This document shows, piece after piece, positions 45,201 through 52,500 of a stretch of 64,000 bases of DNA. This stretch comes from Corythucha ciliata (lineage: Eukaryota > Arthropoda > Insecta > Hemiptera > Tingidae), in NCBI GenBank assembly GCA_038030265.1, contig CM075938.1:13617009-13681008 (forward strand). The letters run 5' to 3'. Position 1 is the first letter of the stretch. Each line of letters starts with the position of its first letter. The notes below the pieces were generated by a model. That model was not told where the DNA came from, searched no databases, and was given only the letters and a program-made list of their open reading frames with translations. Made by a program: the position numbers and the translations under genes.

Positions 45201-46107
45201 CAGTTCCACGGAGTTCCGAAGTTACCTCGAGGGGCGAGGGATTCGTCATATCCCCACAGCGCCATATAATCCTGCAAGTAATGGAGTAGCGGAGTCCGGG
45301 GTGTACAGGGCGAAGCAGGCATTGCGTAAGTACGCTGAATATTTCCCAAAATCATCCTGGCAAGACAGGATTCTCTACCTTATGTCCACCCAACATGCGG
45401 CTCCGAGTGCTGACGGAATTTCCCCGATGTCAAGAGTTCTAGCTTATAAACCTAGAACACATTTAACATTCAAAAAGCAAACTCCTCAGGTGAATATGCA
45501 GCCATTGCATCCAGTCAAGTTTTCTCCTGGCTCACACGTTTGGTTCCTGCCTTATCCGGTCTCCTCTCATCCTACGTGGAGCAAAGGCATCGTAATTTCT
45601 GCTCCCTCGACTACTATTCGACATGTGCAGCAGAAGAACGGTCGAATTTTCAAAGTTCATGTACACCAACTCAGGAAATGTACGATTCAGCAAGCTCAGT
45701 CTTCTCCGCTTGAGGTTCGGGATAATAATCTGAGGGACACCTTCCTTTACTCCTGCAAACCCAGAATGACACAGACCACATCTGATGGGTCTTCTCAGTC
45801 AAACAGCGGGTTAACGTTGGTAAATTCGAGGGACAGCCCACCTTCCCGCGGGCAGTTGCACCCATTATCGCCAACACCGGATCAGTCCATTGATCAAACT
45901 GAGCCCCAGTCAATAAATACAGAAATCCGATCAACTCCTTTATCCCAGCCTCAACCTCTCCCTCAGATAAACGTGACGGATCCGCCTGCACGAACGTCTT
46001 CTTTTGGCCGACACATACGGGTTCCTAGGAAGCTTGCCGATTTTTGTACTTTGGTAAATAACAAGAACCCTCCCTTGCAGATTTATGACTCGTTCCAACC
46101 CGTTTGA
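42079..46107 (+). CDS. Gypsy pol polyprotein (zinc knuckle, protease, RT, RNase H, integrase)
   Basis: A 1342-codon uninterrupted frame; authentic similarity starts near 42200. Approximate residues: CCHC-type region CNNCLVLHQPSHCPF and CRSCRKRGHIAVVC (112-145); aspartic protease LVDTGASVSLID (231-243); reverse transcriptase with VCVDFKKTVN, FAKIDLTNAYLQLEV (motif A) and TYLDDILVGG (motif C, near 555-565); RNase H TTDSSAYGVGAVLSQ (near 703-717) and IHCDHQPL; integrase HHCC finger LHSGHVG...CDPCNIH (917-958), catalytic DLFDLDG / VVTDNGPPFSS / NGVAESGVY (Asp-Asp-Glu, about 982-1075), then a C-terminal domain of low conservation. All catalytic motifs look intact, so the protein could be active if expressed. 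There is no chromodomain that I recognise. Confidence 0.93.
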   Translation: MQVGKRSRRRSSAPTQVFDILQGTTHSEVPVWSFQRPADMVKTACSTHEILESTRKATMVTESVMPVSTSKTFRRVPDSSSARDIFSNGRRAHLKPNQPARNNKHLSLPRCNNCLVLHQPSHCPFLQATCRSCRKRGHIAVVCRSTPVASVQDSVSYTSKDDASSEDQEDSYASVHTGGVCKLSSAKKVPVRVKTLIVPIVRRSVPASPNVHQPLTLSVTVPGLSHDVPFLVDTGASVSLIDKSLFVENVSFRSLSTFMEEVFAANGKSIKVVGILRTNIIIENQRVSSELLVTSGMTPKAILGRNILDQIAPQWRNLVVESFQKCRSDLVARTVDSCLSVPSKAVCEKTFTPEDQSAGEPGRRQASVPSDFPSKFPNAFGLSNNNKPIKDYSAYLNVKEGATPVFQKARPVPFGIQKDVESYILNLQKAGIVYPVDDSEWASPIVVVKKKDGGIRVCVDFKKTVNPSICTDIYPPPRPEEILNDFAGCRFFAKIDLTNAYLQLEVHKSSQELLTINTHIGLWRYKRLVFGLSAAPAIFQSIIDRIMKGIPNCRTYLDDILVGGTTMEQCRHNVLSVLSRLDSFNVKINLNKSVWLVPSVSFLGMMISGKGRSPDPDKVKSIVSMPTPTSQTELKAFLGMVNFYRPFVNHLSSTLEPLHCLLRKGTPWEWSSHCQSAFNKCKRDLADATALVLYDPSAELILTTDSSAYGVGAVLSQRKYGITRSIAFESTTVTDTQRKYSQLHKEALAIIFGLQKFHRYLYGRKFVIHCDHQPLKTILASDKNIPIIAAARLIRWAEILGAYDYRIEYRPGNSIPHADALSRLPLPFEPHVPHVSFVEDTVPLFSIDTVIEETRKDDILNSLSKLLRKTWGSKPSNPELAKFFAVRDQLEISDDVIFLNGRALIPNSLRETVLKALHSGHVGISRMRHATKSLVWWPNLDADLVRITKACDPCNIHAARNPDAPNHVARPVPQEPWERVHLDLFDLDGRKFFVVVDAFSNWIHEELIVSSTASTVIQIIKYLMATFGLFHSVVTDNGPPFSSTEFRSYLEGRGIRHIPTAPYNPASNGVAESGVYRAKQALRKYAEYFPKSSWQDRILYLMSTQHAAPSADGISPMSRVLAYKPRTHLTFKKQTPQVNMQPLHPVKFSPGSHVWFLPYPVSSHPTWSKGIVISAPSTTIRHVQQKNGRIFKVHVHQLRKCTIQQAQSSPLEVRDNNLRDTFLYSCKPRMTQTTSDGSSQSNSGLTLVNSRDSPPSRGQLHPLSPTPDQSIDQTEPQSINTEIRSTPLSQPQPLPQINVTDPPARTSSFGRHIRVPRKLADFCTLVNNKNPPLQIYDSFQPV

Positions 46108-46265
46108 AGAGAATTGCGTTCACAGCGACATCATACATTATTATATTTAGTTTTAAAAATTCTGTATATAGTCGTTATTTATCTTCCCAGATTGTTTTCA
46201 TACTGCTTGATACATTTCCTCTTCCCCGTAAACCTGATTTATATTACGTGTAATTTCCATTTTTT

Positions 46266-46278
46266 GTAAGGGGAGGCG
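46266..46278 (+). promoter_or_regulatory. Polypurine tract of the gypsy element
   Basis: GTAAGGGGAGGCG lies directly before the 3' LTR start at 46279, the expected plus-strand priming site. Confidence 0.75.
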
Positions 46279-46475
46279 TGAAATGATAATTGGCGCTCGT
46301 TTGTATATATATATATATATATATATAACTTGTTAAAAACCTCCCGGTCCACCTCCGCTCGACTCTGGGCGCGGCCTTGTTTTCTCCCCGATGTGGAGCC
46401 CTTGTAAAGTCCTTCCCTTCAATACACCTGTTTCGTGTTTTCTTGTATGCCGTAGTAGTTATTACCCACATCCCA
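46279..46475 (+). repeat. Gypsy 3' LTR (197 bp)
   Basis: Same ends as the 5' LTR. It has (TA)12 in place of (TA)9 and an extra 56 bp at 46345-46400. Followed by the CTGAG duplication at 46476-46480. Confidence 0.9.
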
Positions 46476-46480
46476 CTGAG

Positions 46481-46601
46481 CTCAAATGAGCCTTGTGCTA
46501 ACTACGTGCCACCCCTATCCTGGAAGACAAGATCAGCCGATTGGGATCTCTTTAGCGATCGGCTCGAGGTGGTATCCCTTACAGGAGACCCTACCGTTGA
46601 T
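46481..46601 (+). pseudogene. I-clade LINE ORF2, segment between gypsy and MITE
   Basis: Continues the endonuclease C-terminal part directly after SDHLPIF: SSNEPCANYVPPLSWKTRSA, DWDLFSDRLEVVSLTGDPTV D. The frame is then cut by the MITE and resumes at 46859. Confidence 0.8.
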
Positions 46602-46858
46602 AAGGCACTATAAAACACGAGTACTGCAACACGAAAATCGGCGCCATACTTGGTCCCTCATATGATTATAATTATCACCTGATCTCATTGACAAGTAGGA
46701 TATTTTTATTTATTTCGACCGCGTTCCGCGTTTGTTTGCTGTTACGATGACAATTTTTTCATTCATGATATTGTGTTTACGCTAACGACTGAGGGACCAA
46801 ATATGGCGCTGAAATCCGTGTTGCAGTACCTGTGTTTTAAAGGTTCTCTACCGTTGAT
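46591..46858. mobile_element. MITE (246 bp, 46602-46847) with 59-bp TIRs and 11-bp flanking duplication
   Basis: The inverted ends match over about 59 bp with roughly ten differences (core GTACTGCAACACG and GCGCCATA(C/T)TTGGTCCCTCA on each strand). CTACCGTTGAT stands on both sides (46591-46601 and 46848-46858). Removing the element plus one copy restores the LINE reading ...GDPTVD|VARYAS... The long duplication and long TIRs point to a Mutator-like origin, but part of the 11 bp could be chance. Confidence 0.85.
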
Positions 46859-49501
46859 GTTGCCAGGTATGCCTCAGCCATTCTGACGGCAGCCGCGGCC
46901 TCGATGCAGTGTCGAGGCGGAAAACCGGTCAAGCGACCTGTACCTTGGTGGACGCCAGAGTGTGCAGCGGCGCATCGCCGGAAAAAGAGGATTTTAAGAG
47001 AGCTCCGAAGACTCCCTGATGAGGGTCATTTGGCCATATTCAAACTTGCCCGGGCTCGTAAAAGAAAAACTATTAAAGAAGCACGACGTTACTCCCTCGC
47101 CAACTATGTCAGCAGAATTTCGTCGAGCACATCGACAAGGGAGGTGTGGGATAGGGTCCAGGCCTTTACTGGCCGTTATCCTCGTCCTCAAGTTCCGATC
47201 CTCCTCAGTAATAACATTTATAAAAGAGATCCTGGTGTGATCGCCAAATCGCTCGCGACGCACTTTAAGCGTGCCTCCAGTTCCGCTATCTACACACAGG
47301 GTTTTCAAGCTGTTAAACAAGCAATGAGCGGTACAACGCAACGTGCCATTCACTCCCAGCGAACAACGACAGAGCTCTTCGGAGTTCTCGTAACTCAAGT
47401 CCAGGCCTCGATGGGATTCCAAAATGTAATGCTGAAAAATCTTAATCTTGCAATGCAGGCTTTGCTGCAACTTTATAATGCAATTTACTTCTGTAGGAGA
47501 CGGAGGCCACATTATGAGCCAACCCTTTTCATGAATTTCGGAGAGTACCCTAACGCAGGGTGAGAGGCTGTCAATATACCCACTCTTAAAGGAGGGAAAG
47601 ACTGAAGAAGATTGGCGTGTTCTTCGACCTCGAACGGGCTTCGACGGGGGGGGGGGAGGTTGGGCGTCTTGAGGAAACTCCATCGGTGGGGCTTTCGCAG
47701 AAAACTTCTCAAGTTTATTTCTAGTTTTTTGAGTAGTAGAACTTTCCACGTGAGACTGGGGTCAGTGTTGACGGCACCACACGTACTGGAGAACGGTATC
47801 CCACAAGGATCCGTTCTCAGCTGCACACTTTTCCTTAATGCCGTCAACGTAATTGCCGAGTGTATTCCCGTAAATATAACATTCTCATTATTGACGATCT
47901 GGGCCTCTTCCTCACTGAAAGAGACCTAGGTGAGGTAGAATCGGTAGCTCAGCCGGTAATAAACGCCCTAGTCACCCAAGCCGAGAGACATGGATTCAAA
48001 TTTAATACAAGTAAGATCATGTGCGTCCACTTCTGTAGGAGACGAAGGCCACATTATGAGCCTACTCTTTTCATGAATGGCACACCTCTAGTCTTCCAAG
48101 AAAGTACCCGATTCCTCGGCCTGGTCTTTGACATGGCGTTGAGATGGCAGCCTCACATTAGAGACTTGATTGCGAGAAGTAAAAAGCCCTAAATGCCGTC
48201 AAGATGTTGGCAAATATGAACTGGTGAGTAGAACAAAAAGTACTCATCGGACTCTTCGATACCCTAGTCAGATCGAAACTTGATTACGGAGCCCCGGTCT
48301 ACGGATCGGCCCGGAAAACCCGCCTTGATACTTTGGATAAAGTGTTCAATTTTTGCCTCCGGGTGGTGACAGGTGCATATTTATAGGACCAGCCCCGTAC
48401 CAAGTTTGTACTGTCCCGCAGGGGAGATGCCTCTCTCTTTACGCAGAATGCAAATCACCCTTAATTACGTGGACGGGGCGGCAACCCCGTCACACTTTGC
48501 TTTTGAATTGGCCCGACCACTGGCCATCAGGGCTGTGGAGGAGAGGTACCGCAACGGTGTCCCGCTGGTGGAGGTGATGCCTGTTACGGACTTGCCTACT
48601 CCCCCTTGGGCGATCCGAGCACCCTCCATACGACTAGATCTTACCCGACATTTAAAAGAAAACACCCCAACCCATCGTCTATCAGGTGGAGTTTCGCGAG
48701 CTGCTTGAGCGACTCGCGGACTTCACGCCCGCGTCTTTCCGGACGGATCACGATTGAATGTGCGGAAGTGGGATGTGCTGTGGTACTGGGGGACGTGGTT
48801 CACTCGTGGACGTTGGCCCCCTCATGCAAGTGTTTATACGGCAGAACTATACGCCATATACCGGGCACTTGACATGTGCCCTGATGGCTTACGTTTTATG
48901 GTGTGTACGGATTCCCAGGGTGCACTAAAAGGGATGGATCAGTTCTCGACGGACCCGTAGATTGTTGAAATCCTCATCCAGCTTGATAGGATACGCTCGG
49001 CTGGCGGGGACACTGTATTCGTGTGGGTCCCAGCTAAAGTCGAACTGACAGGGCTGCGTCCGGGAACCCGGACCGAACGATGGTTGTACCCGTCAGAGAC
49101 GCTAAAGCGACTACCAAGACGCACCTTCAAAGAATTTGGCAAAGGAGGTGGGCATCCACTGGTGGAGGGCTGAAGCGTTTCAAGCCTAGCGTAAGCGGTT
49201 TGTCCGTTGAGAACTGTTCAAGGCGTGATGGGGTCGTGATCACCAGGCTTCACATTGGCCACACGCGGCTGATGCACGGCCACCTGCTCATTGGCCGGGA
49301 GCCACGATTGTGTCCCGCGTGTGGAGGGGAGTTATCTGAAGAGCACTTATTAAATAGAATGCCATGCCCTGTAAAATTTTAGATGCAGGGACTTTAGCAA
49401 AAGAGCGTTGTACAAAATCGAAGAGCTACTTTCGATTAACTCCCCGGTCCAGCCAATTATTAAATTTATACGAGATATTATCTTGTACTTTCACATTTAA
49501 C
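46859..49501 (+). pseudogene. I-clade LINE ORF2, main segment (linker, RT, RNase H, C-terminal finger)
   Basis: Pieces in several frames: linker VARYASAILTAAAA and RPVPWWTPECAAAHRRKKRI (46860-47000); REVWDRVQAFTGRYPRPQVP; RT thumb-side NVMLKNLNLAMQALLQLYN (near 47425); motif A GVFFDLERA (near 47612); RKLHRWGFRRKLLKFISSFL and NGIPQGSVLSCTLFL (47670-47835); a corrupted motif C reading IIDDLGLF (near 47885); FNTSKIMCVHF (near 48000); RNase H part HASVYTAELYAIYRALDMCP and CTDSQGALKGM (48820-48950); DGVVITRLHIGHTRLMHGHL, CPACGGELSEEHLL and CPVKF (49230-49380); and in another frame SKRALYKIEELLSINSPVQP, ending in a stop at 49501. The RT finger region between 47490 and 47600 is replaced by a copied segment. 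Clearly non-functional. Confidence 0.8.
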
Positions 49502-50055
49502 CACTATAGTATAGAGATTAGTCCACCTACGTTTCTTTAGAATCCCTTCAGCTTATTGTTTTGTGTACTGAGTCCTGGTATTCGTGATGAATTTTATGGT
49601 TGTAAGTTATGAATGTATTTCCTTGGGCGAATGGGTGTGAATGTATTTATTGGCGCGAACGTATTGATATGCGAAAATGGGAGAGATTGTGCTAGACTAG
49701 GTCCTTTTGCTGCTGGGTTGGGAATATTCCCAAGTACCATCCCAGCGAATTGTCTTGTGATATTTGTGTTTAATTGTTGTGTTGTAGTAAATGTTTTTAC
49801 TGGGCTGGGAATACACCAAGTACCGGCTCAGTCACGTAGAATATAAGCCATCCCCTGACTGTGAAGGGAATATCCCGAGTACCTTCTAGTCTGTAGATTG
49901 TCGGCGATTACTTTCGTCATGGCTTACTGTCGTGACTAGACTAGGCGAGTGGCTCAACATTTTAATATTAGGTAGATATACACAGTTAGCAGGTAAGCCA
50001 AACTTGTATCGCAGCTGCGCAAAATGGCATCAACAAAATAGATAAATGAAAATAA

Positions 50056-51389
50056 CAACGACATTTTATGACCCCCCACCCCCCACTCCATGATTAGTTA
50101 GTAACTCAAGGAGACCCATTATTACGAATATATGTTCCACTCATTCCTTCTTCTTGGAAAATAATCAAAAAGTGTATATTCCTTTCGCCGCCCCCCCCCC
50201 CCTACTTGTAACAAGAGCAACCACTCAAGGATCCATTACCTTTTCAAGTACTAATCTAAAAATAAAGTAAAAGAAAAAAATGTTACACATACAGGGTGGA
50301 TGGAGGGTGTTTCTTCAAATTTCCGGTCCCACTCGTGTCATTCCCAAAAAGGCTTTGAGATAGCTCATCAGTCGTCATATCTCGTTACAAAAAGAGAGCA
50401 ATATGTGAAAAAAGGGAGGAATTATTTTTTGAAGTAGGAAAGAGAGGAAAAATGGGTGAAATGCGTCCATTTGTCTTGCTCGAATACTTTAAGAAAGGAA
50501 CTGTCTGAAACAAAAGCTCGCAATAATTTTTGAAGTGAAAAACTTTCTTTTAGTGACGCCAAGCCTCCTCTCCCCCCCCCCCACACACACCAGCAGGTCC
50601 ACCAGATCCTTGGAAAACCGATGGGCGGGAAACAGAAGAGCAAAAGTTATTTTGTTAAATAACATAATATATCTTGATTGGGGTAATCTGCGACATTGCC
50701 ATGTTGTGAGAGGGGGGGGGGCACAGAAGAATGGGCCAGTGGTTAAACTCGGCAGGGTCTGCCAAGAGCTTGAATTGCGCATATTTTTAAATTTTCGTTG
50801 ATTTCCACGCAGAAACCCGGTGACGTCAAGGAAAAAATTGAAGATCAAAAATTAACATTCGACTAAATCCAAAAAAACTATTCCCGTCCAATATTGACAT
50901 TGCTGAGGATGACTAGTAATGTCCTGTAATTAACCATTTTCTGACGATCACATAGTTTCTATTCAATGCTACCAAAAAGGAGACCAAGAATGTACAACGC
51001 AATTTTGACGTCTCTACATTTTTCGACCAAAAAAAATCACAAATTATGTCTGTTACACTTTTTTCTAGCTTCTTTCCAGGCCAAACATTGGTTGGTGTGA
51101 GCCTGGCAGTTCAGCATAAAAGGCCTTGCCGCTCAGAACGCCTAATGCCGCGCGGACTGGTCCACTCGCCAAAAAACCATGACAACGTGAGTGAGGTACA
51201 CCCTGTTTCCATAGTTGTTCGGGGTGTGGCGAGGCCTTAAACGTGATTCAATGGAGATCAAGATTTATCATTTTTTTGTTGCGTTCAAATACAACTGTGA
51301 TGACTTGAAGCCTGAAGGCGGGCTCCCACCCGCGAGGGGGATTTAGCGTTTCTCATATAGTGGTCTTAAGATCCCAGTGATTGAAGGGC
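50056..51389. other. Gene-free stretch
   Basis: No supported gene. Contains C-rich runs at 50072-50092, 50192-50203 and 50573-50583 and a G-run at 50712-50721. Short open frames have no recognisable content. Confidence 0.45.
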
Positions 51390-51690
51390 TTTGGAGAAGT
51401 GAAATTAGGTCTTAAAATAATGAAAATCCAAAATAGTACGGATTGAGAGAGCCAAAACGATGAATTTATAATTTTTGGATGAGACAAATCCGCAAATTTG
51501 GTTTAAGAGAGTGAAAATCGACGAAATTTGGGTTTGTGAAAACCAAATCGACCGAAACTGTCGAGTCAAATCAGTGAATTTGCTTTTTGAAAACCCCCTT
51601 TTTGTCGAAATCTGCGAAACTAATTCTATTAAGAGCTACCAACCTCTATTAAGAGTTAACAAACTAAATGAATTTAAGGGAAGCCATGTA
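51390..51690 (-). repeat. Degenerate short-period array, family F, inverted
   Basis: Units around GAAAATCGACGAAATTTGGGT and GAGAGTGAAAATC about 30-40 bp apart, the reverse complement of the 17.0 kb unit. Confidence 0.55.
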
Positions 51691-51724
51691 AATAAATATA
51701 AACAAAAGTGAAGGGGAGAAAAAC

Positions 51725-52012
51725 CAAGGTGACTAAACTTTCCACAGGTGCCGCAGATCTTCGGCCATTACTGTCCTTCACCTACGTCACGAGCAGTCCC
51801 AACCGCCTTTGCGCTGCACCCAGTACATTATTAAATGTTATTGGGTTGTGATTTTTGAGAAATCATAAACTTCAATTTCAAAATTAACTTGCTCAGCTGC
51901 TCTAGGGTGAGCAATTGGAAGTAAAGGACTGCTGGTGACGCCAGTCCTCACCCCTCCCGCCTGATGGGCAGGGGGAAATCTGCGGCACCTGTAGTAAAGT
52001 TTAGTCACCTTG
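51725..52012 (+). mobile_element. MITE T1, 288 bp, with 9-bp target duplication
   Basis: Ends CAAGGTGACTAAACTTT... and ...AAGTTTAGTCACCTTG, with GTGCCGCAGAT continuing the inverted ends to about 35-40 bp. Flanks are GAGAAAAAC (51716-51724) and GAGGAAAAC (52013-52021), a 9-bp duplication with one difference. Non-coding. The 9-bp duplication is typical of Mutator-like elements. Confidence 0.9.
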
Positions 52013-52050
52013 GAGGAAAACAAACAATTTTGAAATTCTAGGACAGCGAG

Positions 52051-52338
52051 CAAGGTGACTAAACTCTTCTATAGGTGCCGCAGATTTCCCCCTGTCCATC
52101 AGGCTGGAGGGGTGGGGACTGACGTCACCAGCAGTCCTTTACTCCCGATTGCTTACCCTAGAGCAGCAGAGCAAGTTAATTTTGAAATTGAAGTATATGA
52201 ATGCTAAAAAATCACAGCCCAATAACAATTAATAATGTACTGGGTCAAGCGCAAAGGCGCTTGGGACTGCTCATGACGTAGGTGAAGGACAGTAATGGCC
52301 GAAGATCTGCGGCACCTATAGAAAGTTTAGTCACCTTG
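52051..52338 (-). mobile_element. MITE T2, 288 bp, inverted copy with its own 9-bp target duplication
   Basis: Same family, length and ends as T1 but with the interior reversed. It is flanked by perfect GACAGCGAG copies at 52042-52050 and 52339-52347. Separated from T1 by only 38 bp including the duplications, the pair forms a ~610 bp palindrome. Confidence 0.92.
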
Positions 52339-52500
52339 GACAGCGAGCACAAATAAGAAATAGAGGTAGTGTATTAATAGAAAATGTGATGTAAGATATG
52401 TCTTATTTCCTCCTCTCTTAGGCCCGTATAATAATAATAATAATAATAATATATATTTTTTGCGTCCGCCATAAAGAGGCATAACAACGTCAAAACAAAA

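Larger units (their letters stand above)
41552..46475 (+). mobile_element. Ty3/gypsy LTR retrotransposon, complete, 4.9 kb
   Basis: Bounded by TG...CA LTRs and the 5-bp duplication CTGAG, with a primer-binding-site-like string after the 5' LTR, gag, one long pol ORF (protease, RT, RNase H, integrase) and a polypurine tract before the 3' LTR. No envelope-like ORF. It is inserted in the endonuclease of the I-clade LINE. Apart from a 56-bp indel and the TA-repeat length, the LTRs differ by one base by eye, so the insertion is recent. Confidence 0.93.
41090..50055 (+). mobile_element. I-clade LINE, heavily decayed and interrupted by two later insertions
   Basis: One element in three segments: 41090-41551, 46481-46601 and 46859 to about 50055. 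The gaps are filled by a gypsy element and a MITE. When the insertions and one target duplication are set aside, the endonuclease reading continues across both junctions, which proves a single original element. Its order is endonuclease, linker, RT, RNase H and a C-terminal zinc-finger-like block, as in I-type LINEs. The 3' UTR after the stop at 49501 contains three imperfect copies of GGGAATATTCCCAAGTACC (near 49725, 49806 and 49864) and ends near an A-rich ATAGATAAATGAAAATAACA segment. Confidence 0.75.

Noticed and set aside
47612..47660. Selenocysteine or programmed recoding at frame breaks in LINE ORFs
   Set aside because: Breaks are scattered and accompanied by deletions and stops; ordinary decay explains them.
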